From positions 1 through 33,984 of the forward strand of contig JAPONY010000089.1 in the NCBI GenBank assembly GCA_026713705.1: a stretch of 33,984 bases of DNA. Direction: 5' to 3'. This document shows, in pieces, positions 24,227 to 30,998 of this stretch. Made by a program: the position numbers and the translations under genes. Source of the DNA: Gammaproteobacteria bacterium (GTDB taxonomy: Bacteria; Pseudomonadota; Gammaproteobacteria; Poriferisulfidales; Poriferisulfidaceae). Position 1 is the stretch's first letter; every line of letters starts with the position of its first letter. The notes below the pieces were generated by a model. That model searched no databases. It saw only the letters and a list, made by a program, of their open reading frames with translations, and had not been told where the DNA came from.

Positions 24227-24266
24227 AGGCTAATGTCGTGTCCAATTCCGAGGATATTGCGCGTGC

Positions 24267-24272
24267 TATACT
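24267..24272 (+). promoter_or_regulatory. Possible promoter for the 58-residue gene
   Basis: TATACT in a -10 position with no good -35 upstream. The leader would be about 95 bases. This is the only promoter-like hexamer I see between the MATE gene and the small membrane protein apart from an AT-rich TATATA near 24338. Confidence 0.3.
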
Positions 24273-24372
24273 CCAAGCACTTCACCTCCTCCGAAAACGG
24301 AATTGACGAGGAACTTCAAAGAGGCTGAAGGTCGGAATATATAAGGCTGCCCGACCGGGACACGGAGTCATT

Positions 24373-24549
24373 ATGGATAGCACGACGATTCAAATTGTTT
24401 CAGTTGTCGCGATTATCGGCTTTCTCTGGAGCTTGCACCGGGAAATTGGCAGTCTGCGTAAAGAGATAGGCGACCTGCGCGAGCGCGTGGGCCGAGTGGA
24501 GGGATTACTGCAAGGCTTTTTGGGGCGTCCGAAGGAACCACAGACCTGA
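24373..24549 (+). CDS. Small single-pass membrane protein with coiled-coil tail
   Basis: 58 residues. An N-terminal membrane segment covers about residues 5-19 (TIQIVSVVAIIGFLW). A strongly charged heptad-like helix follows (HREIGSLRKEIGDLRERVGRVEGLL). CGGAG a few bases upstream of the ATG is a reasonable ribosome binding site. Short proteins of this design (one helix in the membrane, then a LR/EI-rich coiled coil) occur in many proteobacteria and have no established function. It may form oligomers through the coil. It stands alone between the MATE gene and a gene-poor stretch. Confidence 0.75.
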   Translation: MDSTTIQIVSVVAIIGFLWSLHREIGSLRKEIGDLRERVGRVEGLLQGFLGRPKEPQT

Positions 24550-24859
24550 TCGACCGACCTCGCGCATGGGGTGCGAAAAGTTGCCGGAATCCGGCGGGGA
24601 CGGTTGCGTGTTGTCCGCGGGGGTAGAGTATTATGAGGCCGTCGAAATCCGTCTTGCCCGCCGAATAAGGCACCATCCACCCCTCGACGGTCGAATGCTT
24701 CCTTGCCATGGAGGAAGCCATCGAGGAAGTCGAGGAGAAACAGGAAAAAGGATTACCTCTGGTTCCCAACGAAGAATGACCTGCCTCCGGTGCAGACGGC
24801 AGCGACGATAATAAGCTGTAACAACCCATCCCAAATTCTCCAGAACTCGATCTTCTCTC
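24550..24859. other. Gene-poor 310-base stretch upstream of the PfkB kinase
   Basis: No convincing gene. On the plus strand a short acidic frame, 23 codons from the ATG at 24708 to the TGA at 24777-24779, reads like the tail of a small protein (MEEAIEEVEEKQEKG). The same phase is closed by a TAA about 50 bases upstream, so it could be a decayed remnant. A GATAATAAG near 24808 may be part of the kinase promoter. Nothing else is recognised. Confidence 0.4.
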
Positions 24860-25795
24860 ATGTCTGTCCTGATTTGCGGCTCTCTAGCCTACGACACCAT
24901 CATGCGGTTCGATGGCCGCTTCAAGGAAAACATCCTTCCGGATGCGACCGACCACTTGAACGTTTCGTTCCTGGCCGCGCACATGCGCCGGGAATTCGGG
25001 GGGTGTGCCGGGAATATCGCCTACAACCTGAGTTTATTGGGCGTGACCGGCTACCCGATGGCGACGGTGGGCCGGGACTTCCAGGACTACGCCACGTGGA
25101 TGGATGGAAAGGGGGTTTCGCGGAGCCGGGTGAAGGAACTGGAAGGCATGTTCACGTCCCAGGCGTTCATTTCGACTGACCTGGACGACAATCAGATCAC
25201 GCTGTTCCATCCAGGCGCGATGGATTTCTGCCACGAGCAGGAAGTGGATTCGACCGATGTACGCCTGGGCTTGATTTCTCCCGAGGGTCGTACCGGCATG
25301 ATCCAGCATGCGGAGCAGATGGCAGAAGCCAACATTCCCTTCCTTTTTGATCCAGGACAGGGGATGCCGATGTTCCAGAAAGAGGACTTCCTGCGTTTCG
25401 TAGAGCAGGCAACCTGGGCGGCGTTCAACGGTTTTGAGGCAGAGATGATGCAGAAGAAGAGCGAACTGACAATTGAGCAGTTAGCGGAGCGGCTCGAAGC
25501 CGTAATCGTGACACATTCCGAACGTGGCTCCTGCATCTATCGGAAAGGCCAGCCGATGTTGGAGATCCCAGTGGTATCGGTGGCGGAGGACGTGGATCCG
25601 ACAGGATGCGGCGACGCATACCGGGCCGGACTGTTGTACGGTGTCCTGAATGACATGGACTGGGAGACCTGCGGGCGTTTGGGTTCACTGATGGGGGCCT
25701 GCAAAGTGCAGCATCAGGGTGCGCAAAACCATACCCTGACCCTAGAGGAAATAACGGAGAGCTTCAGGGAGGAGTTTGGCTATTCTCCGGAATAG
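24860..25795 (+). CDS. PfkB-family carbohydrate/nucleoside kinase
   Basis: 311 residues. Ribokinase-like fold: the N-terminal ICGSLAYDTIMRFDGRF, the substrate-binding GGCAGNIAYNLSLLG (the di-glycine signature), and the C-terminal anion-hole motif DPTGCGDAYRAGLLYG from residue 246, with catalytic base D252. The usual DTxGAGDxF signature has GCGD here. The sequence resembles bacterial adenosine-kinase-like and sugar-kinase-like proteins; the substrate cannot be settled from sequence alone. The ATG at 24860 fits the family N-terminus. It converges on the HAD phosphatase with a 16-base 3' overlap. Confidence 0.88.
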   Translation: MSVLICGSLAYDTIMRFDGRFKENILPDATDHLNVSFLAAHMRREFGGCAGNIAYNLSLLGVTGYPMATVGRDFQDYATWMDGKGVSRSRVKELEGMFTSQAFISTDLDDNQITLFHPGAMDFCHEQEVDSTDVRLGLISPEGRTGMIQHAEQMAEANIPFLFDPGQGMPMFQKEDFLRFVEQATWAAFNGFEAEMMQKKSELTIEQLAERLEAVIVTHSERGSCIYRKGQPMLEIPVVSVAEDVDPTGCGDAYRAGLLYGVLNDMDWETCGRLGSLMGACKVQHQGAQNHTLTLEEITESFREEFGYSPE

Positions 25796-26454
25796 GCTCC
25801 GTTCAGGCTGATGATTTTCCAATCCTGTTCCTGTGCGTGGGCGCGCAGGGACGGGTCCGGGTCCACCGCTACCGGGTGGTCGACGAATTCCAGGAGCGGG
25901 ATGTCGTTGAACGAATCGGAGTATCCCCAGGTTTCTCCAAGCCGGATTCCTTCTTGTTCTGCCCAGGCTTGAATTCGTTTCGGCTTGTCGGCGGCGAAAC
26001 AGGGTGAATCAAGCAGTTCTCCGGTGTACTGTCCGGCCCGCATCTCGGGCCGTGGCGCGATCAGGGTCGGGATATCCAGGGTCTGCACGATCGGTTCCGC
26101 GATGAAGGCATTGGTCGAGGTGACGACTATTTGCCGCAGGCCGCGTTCGCGGTGCTTCGCAATCAACCGTTGAGCCTGGGGTCGCAGGGAAGGGTGGATT
26201 CGGGTTTCCATGAACTGCGTGCGAAGTTCTTCTAGCCGCTGCCCGTCAATTTGTCCGAGAGGAGCCAGAACGAACTTCAAATACGCAACCGGGTCCAAGG
26301 TTCCACTATGGTAGTCGTTGTAGAAGGCTTGGTTGCGGGTACGGTAGGCATCCCCGTCGATTTCCCCGGAGTCTGCCAGGAATTGTCCCCACTCGTAATC
26401 GCTGTCACAGTTGATCAGCGTATGATCCAGATCGTAGAGGGCGGTCGCGTTCAT
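25780..26454 (-). CDS. HAD-IB phosphatase (SerB/CicA-like)
   Basis: 224 residues. HAD superfamily motif I is DLDHTL (D8, D10). Motif II is the VTSTNAF region, motif III the K in ADKPKRI, and motif IV YSDSFNDIPLLE. The helical cap between motifs I and II is typical of subfamily IB, which includes phosphoserine-phosphatase-like enzymes. Substrate unknown. The ATG at 26454 places the catalytic motif at the N-terminus as expected. The frame continues upstream into the interrupted EF-hand gene region, but that part is not protein-like. The start is divergent from, and 48 bases from, the split EF-hand gene. Confidence 0.9.
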   Translation of the reverse strand: MNATALYDLDHTLINCDSDYEWGQFLADSGEIDGDAYRTRNQAFYNDYHSGTLDPVAYLKFVLAPLGQIDGQRLEELRTQFMETRIHPSLRPQAQRLIAKHRERGLRQIVVTSTNAFIAEPIVQTLDIPTLIAPRPEMRAGQYTGELLDSPCFAADKPKRIQAWAEQEGIRLGETWGYSDSFNDIPLLEFVDHPVAVDPDPSLRAHAQEQDWKIISLNGAYSGE

Positions 26455-26502
26455 GCGGCGGGCGGTGCGGTGCGGTAGGATGGAAGACGAGAGGTTGCAG
26501 GG

Positions 26503-26632
26503 ATGATGGCGAAGCAATTCCGCATTTGGGTAGGCAGTCCGACTGTGTCGTGGGATGGTGGAGGCGGAGGAGGAAGAGGCTATGAGTCGGGGGCTTTCTG
26601 GGGAACGGACCTGGACCGCAACGAGTTTATTT
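26503..26632 (+). pseudogene. EF-hand protein, 5' part (split by tnpB element)
   Basis: Reading from ATG 26503 (or 26506) gives a glycine-rich segment and then AFWGTDLDRNEFI, the first eight positions of an EF-hand calcium loop (D1, D3, N5, I8). The frame then runs into the mobile element and stops at 26650. The other half is at 28134-28299 in the same phase. Joining the two at the shared GTTTATTT gives a protein of about 94 residues with two EF-hands and no stop. No signal peptide is obvious. Calcium binding by the intact ancestor is inferred from the loops. Confidence 0.75.
26625..26632 (+). repeat. Direct repeat at element 2 boundary, left copy
   Basis: GTTTATTT (AAATAAAC on the element's own strand). 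An identical copy is at 28134-28141. Interpreted as the right-end cleavage site of a single-strand-type element. Confidence 0.8.
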
Positions 26633-26790
26633 GGCGCTTCACGATTTGGTGAAATCGGGGGGCGACCCCCGGTAGTTCCACGACATCGTTGACGGATCAC
26701 TGGCGGTCTCCACTAGGCATTCCATGAAGAATGCTTCCGCTTCGTTGTCCCTTCCCCGTCCCGTCACCGGAGCGCCTCCGGCCAAGAGCC
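26625..26790 (-). ncRNA. Predicted right-end guide RNA (omega RNA) of element 2
   Basis: By analogy with other TnpB systems, an RNA from the 3' part of tnpB through the right end should carry the guide. On the minus strand the end shows two strong stem-loops and then the boundary AAATAAAC. The guide would be the bases next to the boundary, the reverse complement of 26605-26624, beginning TCGTTGCGGTCC. The 5' limit is approximate. Not tested. Confidence 0.4.
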
Positions 26791-28042
26791 TGTTCAATCC
26801 CAGGTTCAGGATGTTCCTTGCGGCATTCGCGTCCGCATTGTCTGTGTGCCCGCAGGCCAGGCATTTGAAACGCGCCTGCTCCTTCCGGTTGTCCGCCTCC
26901 ACGTGCCCGCACTCCGCGCACGCCCGGCTGGTGTTCCGCGCCGGCACTTTGATCATGTCCCACGCCTTGTACTGACGAAAGCGGTCCACCATCCCCATGC
27001 AGGAGGATTGCGCCATCTTCCGGTTCAGCGCCGCCTTCGCCTTCACGCACCGCCCCGGCTTGTCCTTCGTCCCCCGCGCCGAGCGGCGCATCGCCTGCAC
27101 GTCCAGCACTTCCAGCACGAGATGCCCAAACCGCCGCGCCAGGTCCGCCGAGGCCTGATGGCTGAAGTCCTTCCGGATCTCCGCCGCCTTGCGCTTCGCC
27201 TTCGCCGCGCGCTGCTGCAGCCGCCGCCGGCGATTCGTGGGCTCCCACACTCCCTTGCCCGACTTCGTGCGCACCGGCTCTCCGGCGTCGTTCTTCAGTT
27301 CGGTCCACTTCCGGCGGCTCGCCCGCCACTGGTAGTGCCGGGCCCGGGCCTCGTACTTCAGGATCCGCTCGTACGGGATCCGGATGAGCTTCGTCTCCCC
27401 GCCCCATGAACCCCCGAGGTTCTCCGAGTTGCGGTCGATTCCGCAGACCCCGCCGTGCCAGCGCCAGTCCGGATCCGGTACTTCCCACAGCACCGACGCG
27501 TACCACTTGTCCAGTTCCCGGAACACCACTGCAACCCGGGCCTTGCCGCCATCCCAGGGATCGGCCCCCCGCGTGCGCGACGCCGCCTTGCGGTTCATCC
27601 GGATCCAGCCGACCTTCGGCACCCAAAGCCGTTTTTTCTGGACCTTCACGGCCTCCGGGATGGTGAACGACTCCCGGCTTCTGCTCTTGGCCTTGAAGCG
27701 GGGGAATCCGGCCGGCTTGCCGCACTTGCCCTCCCGGATCCGCCGGGAGAAATGCGCGAACGCCGCCCCTAGGGGAAACGCGCCCGTGCCGCGCACGACG
27801 GTGGCCGACAACTCCCGCAGCCATTCATTACCTTCTTTCGCCTTCAGGCGGACATACCGCTTCCCGAAATCAAACTCGGAAAACCCCGGCTTCTCCGCCT
27901 CGCCGGCCTCGAAACGCCCGTATTCCCGGATCTGGTCGGCCAGCAGTTCGTTGTAGACGAACCGGCCGGCCCCGCACAGCCGCGCGAACTCCCGCTCCTG
28001 CGTCTGGTTCGGGTACAGGCGGTAGCGGGAGGCCCGGTGCAT
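26639..28042 (-). CDS. tnpB: TnpB, predicted RNA-guided nuclease (element 2)
   Basis: 467 residues from the ATG at 28042; a TTG nine bases upstream is the other option. The RuvC triad is present: D203 in CGIDRNSENL, E311 in LVLEVLDV, D404 in DNADANAARNIL. The zinc ribbon is CAECGH and CLACGH. The N-terminus RYRLYPNQTQEREFARLCGAGRFVYNEL is typical. A block of about 30 residues (VRTKSGKGVWEPTNRRRRLQQRA region) makes it longer than element 1's protein. Function is inferred: an RNA-guided DNA nuclease that helps the element persist. It is antisense to the EF-hand gene it interrupts. Confidence 0.93.
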   Translation of the reverse strand: MHRASRYRLYPNQTQEREFARLCGAGRFVYNELLADQIREYGRFEAGEAEKPGFSEFDFGKRYVRLKAKEGNEWLRELSATVVRGTGAFPLGAAFAHFSRRIREGKCGKPAGFPRFKAKSRSRESFTIPEAVKVQKKRLWVPKVGWIRMNRKAASRTRGADPWDGGKARVAVVFRELDKWYASVLWEVPDPDWRWHGGVCGIDRNSENLGGSWGGETKLIRIPYERILKYEARARHYQWRASRRKWTELKNDAGEPVRTKSGKGVWEPTNRRRRLQQRAAKAKRKAAEIRKDFSHQASADLARRFGHLVLEVLDVQAMRRSARGTKDKPGRCVKAKAALNRKMAQSSCMGMVDRFRQYKAWDMIKVPARNTSRACAECGHVEADNRKEQARFKCLACGHTDNADANAARNILNLGLNRLLAGGAPVTGRGRDNEAEAFFMECLVETASDPSTMSWNYRGSPPDFTKS

Positions 28043-28051
28043 GATATGCAA

Positions 28052-28057
28052 ATACTA
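28052..28057 (-). promoter_or_regulatory. Extended -10 promoter of the second tnpB
   Basis: On the minus strand TGATAGTAT (extended -10 TGn plus TAGTAT) ends nine bases before the ATG at 28042. The transcript would start within a few bases of the ATG, with no room for a Shine-Dalgarno sequence, as for the first tnpB. Confidence 0.45.
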
Positions 28058-28133
28058 TCACGAGGCCGCGTCGCGGAGTCAGGCCGGGAGGGAAAAGCCG
28101 GATCAGTCGTTCCACACACTTCCGCGAAGAGCC

Positions 28134-28141
28134 GTTTATTT
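28134..28141 (+). repeat. Direct repeat at element 2 boundary, right copy
   Basis: GTTTATTT, identical to 26625-26632. On the element's strand this is the AAATAAAC that would lie just 5' of the left end, the position of the cleavage site and TnpB target-adjacent motif. Confidence 0.8.
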
Positions 28142-28299
28142 CCGAAGAAGAAGCGCAAGCGCCCACGGCGAAAGGATTACACCAGGTCTTCCACGTGGTC
28201 GACCAGAATGGCGATGGATTGGTTGGGTATTACGAGTTCTCCCACTTCCTCCGGAATCACCCGTATTACATGAAGCTCGCTGAGAAAGGCAAGGGTTGA
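28134..28299 (+). pseudogene. EF-hand protein, 3' part (split by tnpB element)
   Basis: In the phase of the 5' part, FISEEEAQAP completes the first EF-hand loop (I8 to E12). A second perfect loop follows, DQNGDGLVGYYE, in the context FHVVDQNGDGLVGYYEFSHFL. It then ends LAEKGKG and TGA at 28297-28299. No start codon or ribosome binding site precedes it, so it is dead unless the element excises. The hemJ stop is 6 bases further on. Confidence 0.8.
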
Positions 28300-28305
28300 C
28301 GGAGC

Positions 28306-28731
28306 CTAGAACACTTCCGGGCGCAGCACTGCCAGGAGGATGACGGCAGCCAGGGCGAGGACCGGCGCCTCATTGAACCACCGGTACCAGACATGCCCAT
28401 ACCGGTTGTCTCCTCGCGCAAACCGACGCTGCAGAACGATGCACCATGCGTGGTAGCCGACCAAGACACCGATCAAGGCCAATTTAAGTTGCATCCAGCC
28501 TGCGGCGAGCAGGTCGGGCCGGTAGGCCAGGAGCCAGAACCCGAACAGAAGGGTCAGTACTCCGCCTGGGGTGGTAATGCCCCACAGCAATTTCCGCTCC
28601 ATGACGCAGAAACGTTGGAGGCTGGTCTCATCGTCGCTCATCGCGTGATAGACGAACAGGCGGGGCAGATAGAACAGGCCGGCGAACCAGGTCACCATGA
28701 AAATGAGGTGCAGCGCTTTGAGCCAGAGCAT
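28306..28731 (-). CDS. hemJ: HemJ-type protoporphyrinogen IX oxidase
   Basis: 141 residues with four predicted membrane segments. The opening LWLKALHLIFMVTWFAGLFYLPRLFVYH carries the conserved histidine H8, and the MQLKLAL segment contains the conserved lysine. HemJ oxidises protoporphyrinogen to protoporphyrin in heme synthesis in bacteria lacking HemG/HemY. Length is typical (about 140-145). It is divergent from argC. A TATACT at 28738-28743 (minus strand) ends only six bases before the ATG, so its transcript may be leaderless. hemL is at 20849-22141. Confidence 0.93.
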   Translation of the reverse strand: MLWLKALHLIFMVTWFAGLFYLPRLFVYHAMSDDETSLQRFCVMERKLLWGITTPGGVLTLLFGFWLLAYRPDLLAAGWMQLKLALIGVLVGYHAWCIVLQRRFARGDNRYGHVWYRWFNEAPVLALAAVILLAVLRPEVF

Positions 28732-28737
28732 GTTTTC

Positions 28738-28743
28738 AGTATA
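28738..28743 (-). promoter_or_regulatory. TATACT -10-like element before hemJ
   Basis: Reads TATACT on the minus strand, six bases before the hemJ ATG. No good -35. If used, the mRNA would have almost no leader. Confidence 0.35.
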
Positions 28744-28794
28744 GAACAGCGGTCAATCAGATAAGATGGACGCTTGCATTGTATAGGGCAGCAG

Positions 28795-29823
28795 ATGATT
28801 CAGGCAGGCATCGTAGGGGCGACCGGCTATACCGGCGTGGAGTTGTTGCGGTTGCTCAGTGGCCACCCCGAAGTCGAGGTGGTCGCGGTCAGTTCGGACT
28901 CCGAGGCCGGGCGGCCCGTGGCCGACGTGCACCCGCATTTGCGGGCCGGGGTGGATCTTGCCTACATTCCCCACCAGCAACTGTATGAAACCGAGTGTGC
29001 GGTGGTGTTCTTCGCGGCACCGAACGGTACCGCAATGCAGCAGGTCCCGATGCTCCTGGAGCAAGGTCGGCGAGTGATAGATCTTGCGGCTGATTTCCGG
29101 CTGAAAGACCCTCAGGTCTGGGAGTCACATTACCAAATGCCGCATGCTTGCCCAGAATTGCTGGAGGAAGCAGTTTACGGCTTGCCGGAGCTGAACCGGG
29201 CGCAAGTGAGTGAGGCACGGCTTGTGGCGAATCCGGGCTGCTACCCGACGGCGGTGACCCTGGGCCTTCTGCCGTTGCTGGAATCGGCTGCCGTGGATCT
29301 GAGCCATCTGATCGCGGACGCCAAGTCCGGCATCAGCGGGGCCGGGCGTCAAGCCAGCACGCCCTTGCTGATGAGCGAGGCGATGGAGAACTTCCGGGCT
29401 TACGGCGTTCATCAACATCGGCATGGGCCGGAAATAGCGCAGGCCTTGGGTCAAGCAGCCGGGAAAGCGGTGAAATTGACGTTCACGCCGCACGTGGCGC
29501 CGATGATCCGGGGAATCCTGGCGACCCTGTACGCATGGACCGAGTTGTCGGCGGAAGCGGTCCAGGAACTATACGAGCAACGTTATGATGCCGAGCCCTT
29601 TGTAGACGTGATGCCGTCGGAAAGCCTGCCGCAGACCAAGAATGTGCGTGGTTCGAATGTCTGCCGGATTGCCGTGCATCCTGGCGGGGGCGAGCCGCTG
29701 GTCGTCCTTTCCGCTATCGACAATCTGATCAAAGGAGCGGCGGGACAGGCGGTCCAGAACATGAACCTGATGTTCGGTCTTCCAGAGCAGACTGGCCTGT
29801 CACAGATCGCGCTGCCCGCATGA
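28795..29823 (+). CDS. argC: N-acetyl-gamma-glutamyl-phosphate reductase
   Basis: 342 residues. Third step of arginine biosynthesis, NADPH-dependent reduction of N-acetylglutamyl phosphate. N-terminal Rossmann motif [17 protein letters not shown], active-site cysteine C149 in NPGCYPTAV, and HRHGPEI with the catalytic histidine. The ATG at 28795 gives the expected short N-terminus; in-frame starts further upstream are not needed. Its stop overlaps the next ATG (29820) as ATGA. In many gammaproteobacteria argC lies next to the same downstream genes and erpA. The bactofilin gene sometimes found here is absent. Confidence 0.97.
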   Translation: MIQAGIVGATGYTGVELLRLLSGHPEVEVVAVSSDSEAGRPVADVHPHLRAGVDLAYIPHQQLYETECAVVFFAAPNGTAMQQVPMLLEQGRRVIDLAADFRLKDPQVWESHYQMPHACPELLEEAVYGLPELNRAQVSEARLVANPGCYPTAVTLGLLPLLESAAVDLSHLIADAKSGISGAGRQASTPLLMSEAMENFRAYGVHQHRHGPEIAQALGQAAGKAVKLTFTPHVAPMIRGILATLYAWTELSAEAVQELYEQRYDAEPFVDVMPSESLPQTKNVRGSNVCRIAVHPGGGEPLVVLSAIDNLIKGAAGQAVQNMNLMFGLPEQTGLSQIALPA

Positions 29824-30512
29824 GATTTCGCTTTCCTCCAGCGGAGGCCTGGCCGGTGGTCGTCCTGCTGATGGTGTTATCTGGCGCTTTGGCTTATTTC
29901 ATCGGCATTTATGCTCTGCGGGTATCGGTTCACGAATTGGAGATTATGGATGTCCGGCAGGGCGAACAGATTGAGGAATTGATGCGGCGCAACGAGGCTT
30001 TGATGGTGGACCGGACCATGGCGGAACGGCGCCTGGAGGTAAGCAATCAGACTCTCGAATACCTTTGGGAGATGCTGCAGACCAGTGAGGCTGAGTTGAG
30101 GAAGATCCGCGAGGAAATCGAATTGTTCCGAAAGATCACGGGACCGAATCGGGAGGAGAAACTCTCCATCCATACACTTAAAGTGTTTGTGACTGGCGAA
30201 AACGGACGCTGGGGTTACCGTCTGGTTCTATACCAGGGAGACTTTTCCAATATTGCGGAAGGTCGCTACGACCTCGTGTTGCATGGCCACGCGGAGGGTA
30301 GCCCGGGGCAGTACCGTCTTTCAGATCTCGCTGAAGACAGCCAGCAACAGTCTTTTTCATTTCGTCATTTCGTCGCGTTGAGCGGGGAATTCAAGTTGCC
30401 TGAGAGATTTGAGGTCGAACGAGTCGAAGTCGAGGCGTCTCCAAGCGACAAGAAGCTGGGAGCAATTAATAAGAGTTTCAGTTGGCGTCGGGCGATGTCG
30501 GATCCCGGTTGA
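29820..30512 (+). CDS. DUF6776-like membrane coiled-coil protein
   Basis: 230 residues. One membrane segment at about residues 11-33 ([23 protein letters not shown]), then a charged coiled coil to about residue 110 ([28 protein letters not shown]), and a beta-rich C-terminal domain ([31 protein letters not shown]). Proteins of this plan sit between argC and erpA in many gammaproteobacteria and carry the DUF6776 label, from recall. Function unknown; a periplasmic or envelope role is plausible. Translation is coupled to argC. Confidence 0.8.
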   Translation: MRFRFPPAEAWPVVVLLMVLSGALAYFIGIYALRVSVHELEIMDVRQGEQIEELMRRNEALMVDRTMAERRLEVSNQTLEYLWEMLQTSEAELRKIREEIELFRKITGPNREEKLSIHTLKVFVTGENGRWGYRLVLYQGDFSNIAEGRYDLVLHGHAEGSPGQYRLSDLAEDSQQQSFSFRHFVALSGEFKLPERFEVERVEVEASPSDKKLGAINKSFSWRRAMSDPG

Positions 30513-30581
30513 TAGGTGGGCAAAATTCCAAGGAAAGACAATCGGTTAACTTCATGTCGACTACATTGCGCCCAGTTCTTA

Positions 30582-30590
30582 TGCTATATT
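30582..30590 (+). promoter_or_regulatory. Extended -10 promoter of erpA
   Basis: TGCTATATT (extended -10 TGn plus TATATT). The -35 position (30562-30567) is weak, as is common with extended -10 promoters. The leader to the ATG at 30624 would be about 27 bases. I do not see a clear IscR site. Confidence 0.5.
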
Positions 30591-30623
30591 AGTATGTCGA
30601 GAAACGAGCTCTTAGGATAGTTC

Positions 30624-30989
30624 ATGAGCGAAGCGATGCCTGCCACTGAGATGGACTCGGCTGCACCCCTGATTTTCACCGATTCGGCTGCACAGAAGGT
30701 GAAACAGCTGATCGAGGAAGAAAAAAACGAAGCGCTGAAGTTGCGTGTTTTCGTCAGCGGGGGCGGTTGTTCCGGGTTCCAGTACGGATTTACGTTTGAC
30801 GAGGAAACTCAGGACGGCGATACCCAGGTCGAGAATGCTGGAGTCACCCTCCTGATCGACCCGATGAGCTTCCAGTACTTGGTGGGGGCCGAGATTGACT
30901 ATACCGAAGGCCTGGAAGGCGCGCAGTTCGTGATTCGGAATCCCAACGCCACGACCACCTGTGGTTGCGGATCTTCGTTCTCCCCGTAA
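30624..30989 (+). CDS. erpA: A-type iron-sulfur carrier ErpA
   Basis: 121 residues. Carries Fe-S clusters to apoproteins, including isoprenoid-pathway enzymes. The three cluster cysteines are C49 in [13 protein letters not shown] and C113/C115 in TCGCGSSF, the ErpA-type C-terminus. The N-terminus is extended by about 12 residues relative to E. coli. It has its own promoter-like sequence and is convergent with anmK, 9 bases apart. The erpA-anmK-M23 layout is conserved in related bacteria. Confidence 0.96.
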   Translation: MSEAMPATEMDSAAPLIFTDSAAQKVKQLIEEEKNEALKLRVFVSGGGCSGFQYGFTFDEETQDGDTQVENAGVTLLIDPMSFQYLVGAEIDYTEGLEGAQFVIRNPNATTTCGCGSSFSP

Positions 30990-30998
30990 AACTGAGCC

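Larger units (their letters stand above)
26625..28133 (-). mobile_element. IS200/IS605-type tnpB-only element inserted in EF-hand gene
   Basis: 1509 bases, bounded by GTTTATTT on each side (26625-26632 and 28134-28141). Removing one copy plus the interior restores an uninterrupted reading frame through two EF-hand loops, which fixes the limits to within the 8-base ambiguity. The right end (low coordinates) has two hairpins: CGGGGG/CCCCCG at 26656-26671 and GATTT/AAATC at 26643-26656. The left end has CCGC/GCGG around 28066-28076. Subterminal hairpins, identical cleavage sequences at both ends and no inverted repeats fit the ISDra2-like members of IS605. tnpA is missing. Confidence 0.85.

Noticed and set aside
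26697-27824. 375-codon alternative frame within the second tnpB
   Set aside because: Gly/Ala-rich shadow; the overlapping frame contains the complete TnpB motifs.
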